Source of the DNA: Batkoa obscura
Taxonomy: Eukaryota; Entomophthoromycota; Entomophthoromycetes; Entomophthorales; Batkoaceae
Assembly: GCA_030770535.1 (NCBI GenBank)
Contig: JASVEC010000009.1
Location: forward strand, 1,054,001 to 1,118,000
Length of the DNA: 64,000 nt
Direction of reading: 5' to 3'
Part shown: positions 32,160 to 45,344 of the stretch, piece after piece
Layout: every line of letters starts with the position of its first letter
Numbering within the stretch: the stretch's first letter is position 1
Notes under the pieces: generated by a model
What the model saw: the letters and a program-made list of their open reading frames with translations, nothing else
Told to the model about the DNA's origin: nothing
Database searches by the model: none
Program-made: the position numbers and the translations under genes

Positions 32160-33477
32160 TTTATTTATTATTAAAAAAAGTATTTAATTTTCCAGAATTA
32201 AATTAAAAATATTAAGTTTTTTAAATATTATGTTAAGTAACTACTAGCGATTTTACTTAATTTTTATACTTTTTCAAGCTTTATTAATATCCATTTTTCA
32301 ATGGCTCTTGTTAACCGCTCAATTTTAATGATACTAACTTGAACATGGGTCCAATTTAAATACCTAATATCTAGATCACTTATTTTTTATTATTTATTAG
32401 TTATTTTTCCTCTATTTTATTTAAATTTAATTATTATATTATAAATATTAAAATAATTTATTAAACAATTCTAGAATAGATTCAATTAATTATTATATCT
32501 ATAGATATTAATTTAGTTTACGGCTTGATTAATTAGTAAATTATATTTAAATTCATTAAATTCTAAGAATTTCTCGCATTTTAATCATAATACAAATACC
32601 TCTCATCCTATTTTTATCAACATAGTTGTTATATTGAAACATACTAAAAGGCTTATTTAAAATAAATTTTTATAATTTTAATTTAATAATTTTAAACTTC
32701 AAATGTTATTATATTTGAAATTTTGATCTTAGGAGTTCTAAATTTAGTCAAATTAAAATTAAAATAACAAAAATTGATTTTTCTATTAAACCTATTGAAA
32801 TTAGTAGTAAAGGTTGAAAATATTTTAAATCAATTTATTGGCGATTTTCATAAACAGTTGCCTTTTATTTACTAAAATACCCGGAAGCTTATTAGTTACA
32901 ATATCAATTTTTATAAGAAAAACAAAAATATGTAGGGGTGCTTTTTTTTTTTTTGCTTCATTATTTTTTCCATTTTTTAAGCGCTATTTGAGTGGAAAGA
33001 TTGTTAGGAAAATTCTTAAGCACAAAAATATATCCCTATATAAAGTTATTTATCATTGCAATCTTGCATTCCTGACTATTTAGATTTGCCCAAAAAAAGG
33101 GAAATTTTTTAGGCTGAATCATTTTAAAATTAATAACTCTTGAAATTTAAATTTTGATAGAAAACTAAGGAAATTAAACGTCTTACTAAATATGAATTTG
33201 AAGCATATAATAACAACAAATTATTAGATATATAATCCAAAAGCATTTAGAAATATCATAATAAAACTAACTCAATTCTCTCATTTTCCATTTCTTTATT
33301 AACCAACTTTTCCATCCCTTTTCACTAAAAAATTCCAATTCCTCGGCTTTCTTTTTGCAAACATCAATTCCAATTTTTCGAAAACTTTAATCAAAAATCA
33401 ATCTCAACTTTCACTCGTTTTCAATTTTACTTTTATTTTACTTCAACCAACCGAAATAGAAAAGAAACAAAGATAAA
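32160..33477. other. Divergent intergenic region with one MITE copy
   Basis: Shared upstream region of the Asn-rich gene and ENP2. Family A copy 12 lies at 32934-33037. A C/T-rich leader precedes ENP2 at about 33280-33450. Confidence 0.6.
32934..33037 (-). mobile_element. MITE family A, copy 12
   Basis: Reverse copy with a 13-T run in the left arm, AAGCGCTATTTGAG core and TATCCCTA end. More diverged at the tips. Confidence 0.8.
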
Positions 33478-35892
33478 ATGAGTAGTATTAAAGTAAATCA
33501 AGCGAATAATATAAAGATCTACACGATCAATGGGCAGAGCAATTCTCGCAGTATGCCAGATTGGTTAAGGAGAAAAAATAGTAAAAAATTAAAGAAGGAT
33601 GCTGGTAAGTTTTTAAGTTAATCTATGTTTTGATAAAGAGGAAGGATGAAAATAAAATGAAGGAAATAAAGGATAGAAGGGGATGGGAGAGAGCGAGTTG
33701 ATCGAACAAGGGAATTAATCATTCTGATTTTTAGAATGGAATCGCCGTGTTGAATTAATTCAAGAATTCGAGTTTAATGAAGCGTCTTTAAAAGTGCGTA
33801 CAACCCCAGATGGTAAATTCGCTATGGCTACTGGTAATTCATATTTTAAAATAACCTCAATAAGATTCTTTTAATAAGTTAATTATTTTGTAGGTGTTTA
33901 TAAACCCCAAATAAGAGTTTATGAATTTTCTGAAATGTCATTGAAATTTGAACGACATACAGATGCTGAAAATGTAGAATTTGTGGTAAGTTAGAGAGTT
34001 AGAAATTATGATAGACTTACATTTTTATTTTTATTTTAATTAGATCTTATCTGATGATTGGACAAAATCTGTTCACTTACAAAGTGATAGAAGTATTGAG
34101 TTCCATTCCCAAGGTGGTATTCATTATAAAACTAGAATACCTAAAGTAAGTTTATTGATAATAATATTAAATAAGCAATACTTAAATTTTATTTTATATA
34201 TTAGTTTGGAAGAGATTTAGGTTATCATTTCCCAAGTTGCGATTTATTAGTATGTGGTGCCTCTTCGGAAGTATACAGATTAAATTTAGAACAAGGACGC
34301 TTTCTCAACCCCATAGAAACTTCTGCTAGTAATGAAAAAGGAATTAATTGTATGGATGTTAATCCAGCTCATCAATTATATGGATTTGGTTTCAACGAAA
34401 GTAAAATGGAATTTTTTGATCCAAGAAGTAAAAGTAAAGTATCTACTTTGGTACCTTTATTACCTAGTATTTATAAAGATGCGGATGCTACAGTAAATAA
34501 ATTGAAGTTTGATGAAAGTGGTTTGAATATGGCAGTAGGATTGAATGAGGGGTTAGTGCTATTATATGATTTAAGAAATCCAAAACCATACTTGGTAAAA
34601 GATCATCAGTATAATTTACCAATTAAGAGTATTCAATGGTTAAACAATGATAAGATTTGTACTACGGATAATAAAATTGTAAAGTTATGGGATGCTAAGA
34701 GTGTAAGTTATCATATTATATTGATAATAGGAATATTTATTTATTTTTATTTTACTAGGGAGATCATTTTACATCTATTGAACCTTTAAATGATATTAAT
34801 GATTGTTGGGTCGTACCTAATTCAGGGTTAATATTTTTAGCTAATGAAGGTATTCAAATGCAATCTTATTATATACCAGCTTTAGGTCCAGCTCCTAAAT
34901 GGTGTAGTTTCTTAGATAATTTAACAGTAATATTTTTTATATTAAAAACAATAACACCAATACCTAAATGATTTTATTTTTTAATAGGAAGAATTGGAAG
35001 AAAACCCAAGTCAAACAGTTTATGAAGACTTTAAATTTATTACTAGAAAGGAAATTAATAGGTAAGAAAGGTTATTATGCTTTTGTGGCGGAATATTTAA
35101 TTTAATATTTTTTTAGTTTGGGCTTAGACCATTTAATTGGTAGTAAAGTGTTGCGTGCTTATATGCATGGGTTCTTAATTGATTTAAGATTATATGAAAA
35201 GGTAAACAAGAATAGAATATGATTAATTAACTTTAATTTAATTTATCAATATTTTATTAGGCTAAATTAATAGCTACACCCTTTGATTATGATCATTATT
35301 TGGAAGGTAAAATACGACAAAAAGTGGATGAAGGTAGAAGTACACGTATTCAAGCTAGTAAAGTATTACCTAAAGTTAATGCTCATTTGGCTAAGAAAAT
35401 TATTGAAGAATCAAATGTTAAAAAACATAAAGTAAGTTCAACTACTCTTATTCATTATAATCAGTTATTTATTAACTTTATAAATTATAGACCAAATTAT
35501 TGGAAGATGAGCGTTTCAAAGAATTATTTAATAATCCTGAATTTGAAGTGGATCAAGAAGATACTGAATTTCAAATGCTCAATCCAACCACCAAAGTCAT
35601 CCCAACTAACAAACAAAAAGAAGATGAAGAAAGTGAAGAAGAAGGTAAAGGATCGGATGATGATTCAAGTGATGAAGATGATCTTTTGGGTTGGAAAAGT
35701 AGAAATCATAGACCAGAAGGTAGAGCAGGTCAATTTCATCAAAGGAGAGAAGAGAATAAAAAGAGTAATAACAGAGGCGATAGTAATGGTCGTGGTGGTA
35801 GAGGAGGTAGAGGAGGTAGAGGAGGAAGAGGAGGAAGAGGAGGTAATAGAGGTAGAGGTAATAGAGGAGGTAGAGGCGGTAAAAGAAATTAG
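33478..35892 (+). CDS. ENP2: Ribosome biogenesis protein ENP2/NOL10 (WD40, about 8 exons)
   Basis: Nucleolar factor of the SSU processome, needed for 18S rRNA maturation. The start MSSIKVNQANNIKIYTINGQ with SMPDWLRRK matches the family N-terminus. WD-like blades follow (TTPDGKFAMATGVYKPQIRV, YDLRNPKPYLVKDH, KIVKLWDAKSGDHFTSI). The NOL10 signatures LGLDHLIGSKVLRAYMHGF and TPFDYDHYLEGKIRQKVDE are present, along with NPEFEVDQ in the C-terminal third. An acidic stretch (EESEEEGKGSDDDSSDEDD) and an RGG-rich tail (GRGGRGGRGGRGG) end the protein. Introns of about 45-65 bp interrupt it and the frame is restored across each. It is divergent from the Asn-rich gene, and its 3' end faces the small gene at 36057. 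Confidence 0.93.
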
Positions 35893-36056
35893 ATATTGTG
35901 ATGAGTTTTATAGAGTTTATTTTAATAAATATATAAGTTATAAAGTTATAAATTTTCGAAGCGTTTCTTGTTCTTTGTAATGGTAACAAATAGGAGCTTA
36001 TTTGTTTAAGCCAGTAAGAATATTACTTTTCTTGATTTCATAACTTTCGTTTCATA

Positions 36057-36547
36057 TCAGTAATTTTTTTTAAATAGTTCTAAATGAACAATAAAATTAG
36101 AATAATTTTTAAATAATAAAGAAATAAAAATAAAACTACCTTCTTACCCCGAATATGTTTGACTTGCTCTTTTAAACTTTTATCTGTTTGTTGTTTATTT
36201 AATCCAGTACCTACTCGATGAAACAATAGTGTACCATCCACTTGTTTCACTTGGGCCTTTGCAACCTCTGAAGTTTCCGGTTTTTTGGTTTTTACTAGTT
36301 AGAATCGATATTAGTATCTTCTCTTTTTTGTTCAAAATTGAAAATGATTAAAAAAAACTTGATATTACTTACATTCCATTAACTTTTGTTTAATTGAAGC
36401 TAATTCAATTGTATTTTTAGTTGTATTCTCCTTTTTTTCAATAATGAAATAGGGGTTTTTTATCAACAAATCTCGGGCTACTGTTAAACCTTCATAATCA
36501 GGCAAATCTTGTCGTTTTCTTTTATAGGGGGTTAATGGAGTGGTCAT
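36057..36547 (-). CDS. Small basic protein of unknown family (3 exons)
   Basis: The start MTTPLTPYKRKRQDLPDYEG has a possible nuclear localisation signal (KRKRQ). Two introns (GTAAGTAAT and GTAAGAAGG donors) join exon 1 to a Lys/Gln-rich exon with VDGTLLFHRVGTGLNKQQT and a short last exon ending HIRELFKKNY, about 110 residues in all. It is mostly helical and charged. Retaining the second intron would give a hydrophobic tail and a stop soon after, so the spliced form is preferred. I do not recognise the family. It lies tail-to-tail with ENP2 and head-on to the 3' side of EF-2. Confidence 0.65.
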
Positions 36548-37011
36548 AAAGTTCCAATTAAGATATTTTTTGGAATGAAATTAAGGAAGAGTTTTTTTTT
36601 AAAATTTTGTATTTTTTTCTAAGATTGAAAAATTGTGCTAATCGGTTTAAAATTCTGTATGGCTAAACTTTTATTAGTGAAAAAAGTTGATCACTTTTGT
36701 TGTTTTAAATTTTAATTCAACAATATTATACTCCTATTAACTAATTTATAATGTTAATATTTTAATATGGTTATAAACAGTGCTGATATAATTAGCTAAA
36801 ATATAAATCAATACTAGTAATATTAAACTATAAGCTAAACTATATAATATAAAAAGTAAAATACAAAAATTTTTAAGTACGTTTTTTTATAAAATTAAAT
36901 GATAAACCCTCTATAAATATCTACTAAGTTAAATTGTATTTATAAAATATTGACAGGGTAAAGTCTAATATTTAAAGGAGATGAGGATAAATTATAATTA
37001 AAAAATTACAT
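36548..37011. other. AT-rich intergenic region
   Basis: Upstream of the small gene and downstream of EF-2. Nothing recognised. Confidence 0.55.
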
Positions 37012-39540
37012 TTATAATTTATCATAGTAGAAATCGAATGGTGGAATTTCTGGTTTAAGACCTTTACGAAGACGTACTTCGGTTACAGTTTCAAGGGTCT
37101 TGGATCCAATATCAAGTGGGGATCCTGGCATTAATTGCCAGTGATCGAAGACAGCTTGTGGGAAAGCTTGACCACCAGTGGAAGAACGTAAAGCGGCAGT
37201 GAAACCGAAAGATTCTTTAACTGGGAGATAAGCTTTAACAGTGTACATTGGGGTACCTGGACGTTGTTCTTCAGCAAATACCATACCACGACGTTTGTTT
37301 AAGCATGAGTAGATACCACCAAGAGCTTGTTCTGGGGCTTGGATTTCAACAAGGTAAACTGGTTCAAGTAAACCTGGTTTAGCAGCTAAGCAAGAAGCGT
37401 ACATGACACGACGGCAAGTTGGCATAATTTGACCAGCACCACGATGGATAGCATCAGCATGTAAAGTAACATCAAGAATGTTGAAACGTACACCACGCAT
37501 TTCTTCTTCAGCGCAGACACCTTCCTTGGCAGCCCATTGTAAAGCAGCTACGCAAGAATCTTTGATTTCGTTAAGATATTGAACAGCCTTAGTTTGATCA
37601 ACTAACAAGTTACATCCGTTAGTATCTGGACCGAAAGCCCAAATCTTACGAGCATCAGTGACATCCCAACCGTAAGTATCAGCTAAATGACGGGCACGGA
37701 TCTTGAAATCATCACGAGGAGTGATCTTACCAGATTCAATTTCATTGACAAGTTCAGTATCCATTGGTTCAGCTTTCATGTAAATACGGTTATGCTTGTT
37801 TGGAGATTTGGATAAGCAAACTTGGGAAGATTCAACTTGAACAGTTTCACGATATTGGACAACTGGGTTACCAATCTTAATTGGTACACCAGCATGATCT
37901 TCTTCTAAATCTTTAAGACAAATTTCTAAATGAAGTTCACCAGCACCGGCAACAATGTGTTCTCCGGATTCAGAAGTGAAACATTGGACACATGGATCGG
38001 ATTTAGATAAACGTTTAAGACCTTCAACTAATTTTGGTAAATCATTGGCATTCTTAACTTCAACGGAAAGTTGAACGACTGGGGATACGGAGAATTTCAT
38101 GACCTTCATGTTATGAGCGGATTCGGAGGTGGTAATAGTACCTGATTTAAGAAGGAACTGATCAACACCAACAAGACCAATAATGTTACCGGCTGGACAA
38201 TCCTCAATTGGTTCAATATAACGACCCATCATAAGAACGGTACGTTGGATAGACTTAATGAAAAGATCATCTTTTTTACCTGGAACATAGTTTGGACCTT
38301 GGATACGTACTTTAAGACCGGAACGGACAGTACCAGAGAAGACACGACCGAAAGCGTAGAAACGACCTTTATCGGAAGTTGGTACCATCTTGGAGACGTA
38401 AAGCATAAGTGGACCTTTAGAGTCACAGTTCTTGATGGCAGTACAAGCTTCATCATCAATTGGGCCTTCGTAAAGAGCTTCAGCACGATATTTTTGAGCA
38501 GTAGCTGGGGATGGAAGGTGGATGACTATCATCTCAAGTAAAGCATCGGCAGCTGGTAAGAATTTACGCATAGCTACTTTGAGGAGGGCTTTACCTTCTA
38601 ATTCTTTTTCATCAGACTTAAGACTGATTTCAAGTTTAGTTAAAAGTTCTTCAACTTTATCTTTCTTAAAGTTCATAACGGAATCGAAGATACGATAGAT
38701 TGGGTCAAGAACGAAAAGATTGAAAGCACGTTCAAGTGGTTTACCATCAGCATCAGTGGATTTGGTGGTCCATTTCTTGGTTTTTGGATTGAAGTAGTTA
38801 TCACCCCAAAGACGTTTCATCATCTTTTCCTTATCAACACCGAATTTCTTGGCATAACGTTCAGCAAATTGACGAAGAGTGAAACCCCAACCGTGGAGAC
38901 CGGAACCGAAAGCAACGGTACCTTTTTCTGGGTAAACTTGGCAATCACCAAGAACTTCATCAACGTAAGTAGCAATAACTACGTTAACGGATTCAATGGT
39001 ACGATTGAAAGTTTGATAAAGTTCTTCTTTACCAACTTGTAATTCAAGAAGAGCACGATCAACCTTGTTGATAACAACAACTGGTTTAATCTTTTCTCCT
39101 AAAGCTTGACGGAGTACAGTTTCAGTTTGTACGCACACACCATCAATGGTATCAACGACAACTAAAGCACCATCAGTGACACGGAGGGCAGCAGTTACTT
39201 CAGAGGAGAAATCAACATGACCGGGGGAATCGATTAAATTGATTAAGAACTTGTTGGAATTACTTTCTTGTTTAACATCTAACATAGCTTGTTCAGAAAG
39301 TTCGAAGTACATAGAAATAGCGGTAGATTTAATTGTTACACCACGTTCTTGTTCATCAGCACGGGTATCAGTATAACGAGCAGTACCAGCATGAGCTGAG
39401 GAAATAATACCAGCACGTTGTACAAGGGAATCAGTTAAAGTGGATTTACCGTGATCGACGTGAGCAATAACGGACATGTTACGCACATTGCAGGCGGAGT
39501 CCATAAGGTCACGGATTTGATCTACTGTGAAATTAACCAT
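37012..39540 (-). CDS. EFT1: Translation elongation factor 2
   Basis: Single exon, 842 residues, the same length as yeast EF-2. This cytosolic GTPase drives ribosomal translocation. G1 is AHVDHGKST (26-34), with the switch-II/G3 DSPGH and the G4 NKVD in place. The diphthamide loop is [18 protein letters not shown], with the modified His at about 699. The C-terminus is [10 protein letters not shown]. Codons are strongly biased towards C-ending preferred forms (GGT, ACC, AAG, TTG), unlike the AT-rich codons of neighbours, as expected for very high expression. No intron is needed, in contrast with most housekeeping genes in the window. The symbol is by analogy with yeast EFT1/EFT2. Confidence 0.98.
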   Translation of the reverse strand: MVNFTVDQIRDLMDSACNVRNMSVIAHVDHGKSTLTDSLVQRAGIISSAHAGTARYTDTRADEQERGVTIKSTAISMYFELSEQAMLDVKQESNSNKFLINLIDSPGHVDFSSEVTAALRVTDGALVVVDTIDGVCVQTETVLRQALGEKIKPVVVINKVDRALLELQVGKEELYQTFNRTIESVNVVIATYVDEVLGDCQVYPEKGTVAFGSGLHGWGFTLRQFAERYAKKFGVDKEKMMKRLWGDNYFNPKTKKWTTKSTDADGKPLERAFNLFVLDPIYRIFDSVMNFKKDKVEELLTKLEISLKSDEKELEGKALLKVAMRKFLPAADALLEMIVIHLPSPATAQKYRAEALYEGPIDDEACTAIKNCDSKGPLMLYVSKMVPTSDKGRFYAFGRVFSGTVRSGLKVRIQGPNYVPGKKDDLFIKSIQRTVLMMGRYIEPIEDCPAGNIIGLVGVDQFLLKSGTITTSESAHNMKVMKFSVSPVVQLSVEVKNANDLPKLVEGLKRLSKSDPCVQCFTSESGEHIVAGAGELHLEICLKDLEEDHAGVPIKIGNPVVQYRETVQVESSQVCLSKSPNKHNRIYMKAEPMDTELVNEIESGKITPRDDFKIRARHLADTYGWDVTDARKIWAFGPDTNGCNLLVDQTKAVQYLNEIKDSCVAALQWAAKEGVCAEEEMRGVRFNILDVTLHADAIHRGAGQIMPTCRRVMYASCLAAKPGLLEPVYLVEIQAPEQALGGIYSCLNKRRGMVFAEEQRPGTPMYTVKAYLPVKESFGFTAALRSSTGGQAFPQAVFDHWQLMPGSPLDIGSKTLETVTEVRLRKGLKPEIPPFDFYYDKL

Positions 39541-40381
39541 TTTTTATAGTCTAATGTATATAAAAGAAAAGCAATTAGTATATATCTGCCAAAGTTATCA
39601 ACGATAATCTAGCAAAGACAAAAAAATAAATTATTTCAAATGTTTTCTTATATTAATATAAATAGCCAATGAAACCCGAGCATTTAATTTTACTAATAAA
39701 CTGGAATAACACATATCCCCAATATTAATTGCGATTGGCTTAGTTGTCATATCAAATCAGGTTAATAGGTCAGCTCTGCTGGTTTATTCCTTTTACTTCC
39801 AATCAAACATGTCAAAGAGCGAATTCTCTATTTTAAAAGTTGAGTAAAATTCTTAAACTAACAAATGAAAAGTGAATGAACTATATTAAAGTTAAGCGGA
39901 GGGCTGTTCTTTGTTAGCTTTAATAATGGGATCTAAGCTTAGAAATTATTCCACACCCGAAAATAACCCACAATTCGAATTGATCCACCAATTTTTTTGA
40001 TAATAAAAATAGATTTATTACAATATCTCAATATATTAATTTTAATATATTGTTATAAATTTTTCAAATGATTATATAAATTTTATCATTTTCACCAATC
40101 ATTACATTAATTTTTACAATGCGTTTAATTCGATTACCCCTGAAATGATAAAACCAGTTCGTTTAATCTGGTGTTTTATTAATCCTTGTTATTTATAATC
40201 ATTTATTTTTTTGGTATAATTTTAAATATACACATGTAAAAATAAATAGATAACTAACTATAATGATAATGAGTATATATAATAAATAGATTCATTTTTT
40301 AAATTTTTATATCTACTATTTTTAAAATACAATTGTTTTATATAAAGCTCTATTATTGTACAAAACTGTTAGCTGAGAAAA

Positions 40382-41000
40382 TGTTCTATTAAATTAAAAG
40401 AGCATAGTTATTGGGATAGTACTTTAAACAAAATAGTCAAAAAAGCAACCCTTAACTTAACCTCATCAGCTTTTATACTGGGAGAAATAGAACCATATTT
40501 AAGTGCTCCATTAATGGAAAATACCTACTACTAAATAGAAATTGCCTAATTAATAAAGCCCCCTGCTTCATTTATAAAACGTTTAAACATGATAATTAAT
40601 TTATTATTATTAAAGATCCCATAGGGATAGTTTCAAATAATCCATAATCTGAAGACTAAAAATTAAAGAATTATATTATGCATAATAATAATAAAAACCC
40701 TCTATAAAATATTGATATTAAATTAATCTATTATGCAGATAATCATTTTCTAGCTTTAGGATGTCTTTATGTTTATGAAGGTTTAACGGAACTTGTAATA
40801 AATATTGATTTATAGCAACATTTATATATTCTGATAATCAAGAGCTTTATATAACTTTAGGGAGGATTTTATTAAAATTTTCATGATAAACAAGCTGATT
40901 CAGCTATATATCCACTTTAGACTTAGTTGATCGAAAAAAGTAACTAAAGAATTACCCCCGGTGTATATATATGAAGGTAATTTGAAAGATAGTTATTTAC
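40382..41000 (+). pseudogene. Possible decayed gene, family unknown
   Basis: An opening frame of 50 codons (40382-40534) translates to protein-like sequence (HSYWDSTLNKIVKKATLNLT, then GEIEPYLSAPLMENTYY) before a stop. Further protein-like pieces (YYADNHFLALGCLYVYEG, and DKQADSAIYPL) occur downstream in other frames. The pieces do not match a family I know. It may equally be chance in AT-rich DNA. Confidence 0.3.
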
Positions 41001-41040
41001 AGAATATAACTCTGAGCCTTGTAATATTAAATAGAGCATT

Positions 41041-41141
41041 TAGGAATGTATTTTTATGTTTAAGAATTTTACTAACAATCTTTCCGCTCAAATAGCACTT
41101 AAAAGATGGAAAAAGTGATGAAGCCAAAAAAACATCCCCAT
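41041..41141 (+). mobile_element. MITE family A, copy 13
   Basis: TAGGAATGTATTTTTATG start with consensus middle and AACATCCCCAT end. Confidence 0.85.
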
Positions 41142-41695
41142 TTTAACAAATAAATTATCTTTGACAATATTTAAATAAAACATTTCTGATAAATTTATTG
41201 ATTTAATAAATCTAAAGTTTTGAAAAGAATTTTCATGGTTTCTAATATATTAGAAATTTAAATGTATTTATAGAACTAAATGCTTATTAAAATTTGTCTC
41301 TGATATGAAAATTTATTTTTTACGTTGAAAAATAACTTGTTGAAAGCTATACATTTATTTTATTAATCGAAAATCATAATAAAAAATTAAATTTGAAATA
41401 TTTAAAATGTTTGCAAATAATATTTGATTCTATAATTTTTATCTTATTTTATTTTATTTTTAATTTTTGATTCAATTTAACTTTAATTTGTATTTAAACA
41501 AATAATGATAAACAAAAGTACAATAATAATAGTTAAATATAAATCAAAAATAAATAGTGATAAAGTAAACGATATAAAATAATAATAAGACAGTTTAAAT
41601 AATAACAAAATTACAATGAAGTAAATAAATAAATCATAGTAAGATAAAGAAATATAAAATAGTAAAAACAGTGATAGTAGTAAATAATATTGTAT

Positions 41696-41797
41696 ATGTG
41701 TACATCTTTTTTTGTTTAAGAAATTTACTAGCATTTTTTCGGTTCAATAGCGCTTAACAAGTGGAAAAGGTGGTAAAATTAAAAAATACACCCAAAT
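41696..41797 (+). mobile_element. MITE family A, copy 14 (diverged)
   Basis: Shares AAGAAATTTAC with copies 6 and 7, and has CGGTTCAATAGCGCTTAAC. The ends are eroded (GTACATC, ACACCCAAAT). Confidence 0.75.
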
Positions 41798-41887
41798 ATC
41801 GTTTTTTGCTATCATCATCATTACAAACTTTACTATCAGGTTTTAATCATACGATGTTGAACAAAATAGAGCAAACATTTTAATATT

Positions 41888-41984
41888 TGGAGATGTTTTT
41901 GGTTTCATCACTTTTTACATTTTTAAGCGCTATTTGAGCAGAAAGATTGTTAGTAAGATTCTTAAACAAAAAAACACATCCCCT
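41888..41984 (-). mobile_element. MITE family A, copy 15
   Basis: Reverse copy (TGGAGATGTTTTTGGTTTCA, AAGCGCTATTTGAGC, ACACATCCCC). Only about 90 bp from copy 14. Confidence 0.85.
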
Positions 41985-43148
41985 TGCTTTTTTTCTACTT
42001 TTTCACTAATTTATTAAATAGCAACAATTTAACTTTTATAGCTAATATATTGAAAATTGTGACTTACACCTTATAGCACAATTAAATTACTGCTATTACA
42101 ATATTACTTTAAGTATACTAAACTTTATTTTATAGTTTACTACATAAATATAAATTTCAATTAACATCGTAGCGTTTCTAATTTTTATTTTTTATTTACC
42201 AAAAATATTAATTATTTGCCCTAACTACTTCTATCTATTTAAAATCTCTTTTCTTATTTTTAAAATATCTAACTTCTTATAAAGTAAGTTTAATAAAACT
42301 TATATTTCTAAAATTATATATTTAAGAATACCTAAAACTTATAATTTTTAAAGGTTTATTATTATGAATTGCTTAGCAATAATAAAAAAGTAACTCCTTT
42401 TTCTAATGACGCTTATTCCACTTATATAGTCCTTTAAGTAAAGTCACTTAAACTTTGAGAATAATCATATCAATCAAAAATAATAGATTTGATTTTATAT
42501 TATTAAATAAAATTAAAAGTTACATTAAAGGTTTTTATCATCAATATTACAAAATATATTTCAGGTTACGTTGCTCTCCTAAAAACACAAATAAAATAAT
42601 TTTAATCCTTAAATAAAAATTATCACTAATATAATTAGCATTTAAAACCTTATTAACACTAGGAATTACTACTAGCATTTACTAACTCTATAAATCTAAT
42701 TTTTCCACTATTTAGTCTTAGTTGACCTACTGCTTCTCCTTTAATTTTACATCACATCCCAAAACGACTAATTCATTAGCAATTAAAGACTATAAAATTT
42801 AATAAAAACAAACGGTTGCTTGGGGTAATGTCAATTGTCCAATAAATGATAGCACCGAGTCAACCAATAAAAATTCTCTTTAAAGCAGTAAGCTTGACCT
42901 GAGTTACACAATAATGATCCCACAAAATTTTGATAAGATGGGTTAAACTAAATTTTAAATCAATACAAATATAAAATAAATTAAACTTTATTTGTTAAAA
43001 GTACAGCGCAAATGAAAACAAGGGGAAGGAAAACCAAAGGTTTAAAAAAATATTGTGCTGAAAAATTACATTACGCAAGGGAAGAAAACAGTGGAATTCT
43101 ATTAAATTAATTTTGCAATATAGAATAGGTTAAGTTCATAAATTAAAT

Positions 43149-43820
43149 TTAAGCTTCCTTTGCTTCTACAATAGAAGTCATAGGAGCATCTGGAGGAGTG
43201 GCAGCACCATTACTAGTGTTTCCAAGATTGAAACTGATGAATTCAGCTTCACTCATGGTTTTATGTAAAAAGCAACAACGCTTACCATAAGGGCAATAAC
43301 CGTGTTCCCAAAAGTTTTTACAGAGGATAGATTTATATTTAGGGTGACGAGCAACTGGACGTAATTCATGGAAACCGTGAGCAAATTTACATTTCTTATT
43401 ATAACGGCAATATCCAGTAGCCATAAAAGAGTCGCACATTTCGGTCTTGTAAAGGGTAACTGATTTAACTGGGGAATCTTCAGAAGAATCTGATCCATCG
43501 GAAACTGAAGGGGTTTCTGATTGGACTGATTTATTGTCATCATCATCCATGCCAAGAAGCTGGATAACATTGTCCTTAACTAATTCCATCTCTTTATCTA
43601 ACTTCATATTCTTAATTCGTTCAATAAATGAGTCGGAAACCAAATCTTCATGTTCATCCTCACCATCATCTTTTGGCTTGAAAATGGCACTAGGATCAAT
43701 AGCAACGGCATATGGATTCCATCCTGGGTTTGATAAGTCGTTACTTGCTTTTGAGCCACAGTCTTTAAAGGCAGAAAGTTTGTTGGCATTAGGATTGATT
43801 TGACCAGCGGAGAGCATCAT
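43149..43820 (-). CDS. Tandem CCCH zinc-finger protein, TTP/TIS11 type
   Basis: Single exon, 223 residues. Two fingers of C-x8-C-x5-C-x3-H: Cys129, Cys138, Cys144, His148 and Cys167, Cys176, Cys182, His186, separated by exactly 18 residues as in tristetraprolin. The lead-ins YKTEMCDSF and YKSILCKNF match the family's YKTELC. Proteins of this type bind AU-rich elements in mRNA 3' UTRs and recruit decay factors. The N-terminal part is acidic and Ser-rich ([10 protein letters not shown]), with likely phosphosites. The region is very AT-rich, so many 3' UTRs could be targets. Which TIS11-like fungal gene (CTH1/CTH2/zfs1) it matches is not resolved. Confidence 0.93.
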   Translation of the reverse strand: MMLSAGQINPNANKLSAFKDCGSKASNDLSNPGWNPYAVAIDPSAIFKPKDDGEDEHEDLVSDSFIERIKNMKLDKEMELVKDNVIQLLGMDDDDNKSVQSETPSVSDGSDSSEDSPVKSVTLYKTEMCDSFMATGYCRYNKKCKFAHGFHELRPVARHPKYKSILCKNFWEHGYCPYGKRCCFLHKTMSEAEFISFNLGNTSNGAATPPDAPMTSIVEAKEA

Positions 43821-45230
43821 GGTATTAAATAAATTATTAACAGTAAAAGAAATTTACAGCAAAAAGAAATGTTTTAGTAATATAAATACTTTTTAAAAAA
43901 TTAATTGAATTTTCAAAAAATAATTAAAATTACTTGGCTTATATACTTTTGAAATTGAATTGAGAACTTGTCTATACCCAAATTAATCCATGCTGTAAAA
44001 TGCTATTCTTCAATTATAATTGGCTTAGATCTTGGAAACTTCAATTTAGCTGATGGAATAGTGGGTTATATTTTTAATAGGCTTAGAGAAGTGAGAATGT
44101 GGGGCCATATAAGGAAAATTCAGAAAGGAGCTGATTGGGTAGACCTTAAAATACACTATGAAACTTAATTTGATTGGGTTTAATTAAATTGGGGAACTTG
44201 ATTTTTATTTTTATAATCATCCAGTTTTTATTCCTTTAATTTTTAATTCAAAAATTTGACCGTACATTTCATAAAAATATCTTCGTCATTAGCCCTAGAT
44301 CGCCTTTATTTAGGAATTTTGCATCACTTAAACTCTCGATTTTTTTTTATTGAGTCCCCATTTTTTTAATCGCTGTTTATAATTTAATTGGTCGATTACT
44401 TGTTATTTGCGCTTCGATTCCAATCAATCCAATAATAGTGCTTAGCTATCAAATTCATTGGAACTCGAATTACAACCATGATCTAATCTGCTTGGACTTA
44501 TTTTCATTTAAAGTAATAAGATCATTGATTTTGGATTTTGCTAGTAACTGAAAGAATAATATTACATGTACTCTAAAGTTTACAAAATTTAGGTCTGCTA
44601 ATCTATATTTAGCAGTACTAAATTGTATTTTAAAAACGAATGACTACGTTATTAAACTAGTACTAATTGTTATACAATTAAATCTATAATGTCAATATTA
44701 TTGGTGCTTCAGGACAAGAGGTTTAAAGTTAGTGGATTTAATTAATTAAGAAAGATGATTCAACCTTTATCTTTAGATTTTGATTGGAGAAAAAACTTTG
44801 CATGAAATCATACTATTCCGAAATTTTAAGGGAAACAGCAAATTGTATTTAACCATTGCCATAAAAGAAGGAATTAGTTATCGAGTTGATTTTAATTATT
44901 CTTTAATCGCAGAGAAAGTGGTTCAAACTTGAATAGCAAAAATAGGGCATACAAATAAAAAAGAATTGTAATAATTGTTAAGATGTAGAATTTGAATAAG
45001 TAAGTTATTATCGAAATTAAGGTTATACAATGAAGAACTTGAGTAGAAGTCAAGTGATATACTATTAAAATTGTTATATATAAATTATATATTTGATTGA
45101 TAATAAATTAAAGTAAAATACTAATATTTGGTTTAAATGATTTCAAATAAAATCCTTGGTTTATGGTATTAGATAGCGGTTTTCGAGAAATTAATAACGT
45201 AAATAGTTATGTGCATCAATTCTTGGGCTA

Positions 45231-45344
45231 ATGTTTCAATTCAAATTATGGCATACTGTTTTAGTTACTGCTTATTATACTGGTTACACCACTAATATAA
45301 CTCCAGATGGTTCATGTAATTTAAACTTGACAGTAAAAGTATAA
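45231..45344 (+). CDS. Small ORF, 37 aa, possible exon or fragment of a secreted protein
   Basis: MFQFKLWHTVLVTAYYTGYT followed by NITPDGSCNLNL. The TAYYTGY...DGSC look recalls the start of expansin/DPBB-type secreted proteins, but the stretch is too short to assign. A donor-like GTAATTTAAAC occurs inside, so it may be a first exon. Low confidence. Confidence 0.2.
   Translation: MFQFKLWHTVLVTAYYTGYTTNITPDGSCNLNLTVKV

Larger units (their letters stand above)
39541..43148. other. Long intergenic region with three MITE copies and possible gene relic
   Basis: Contains family A copies at 41041-41141, 41696-41797 and 41888-41984, and a decayed coding-like stretch at about 40382-41000. EF-2 presumably has its promoter just above 39540. 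No other gene recognised. Confidence 0.6.
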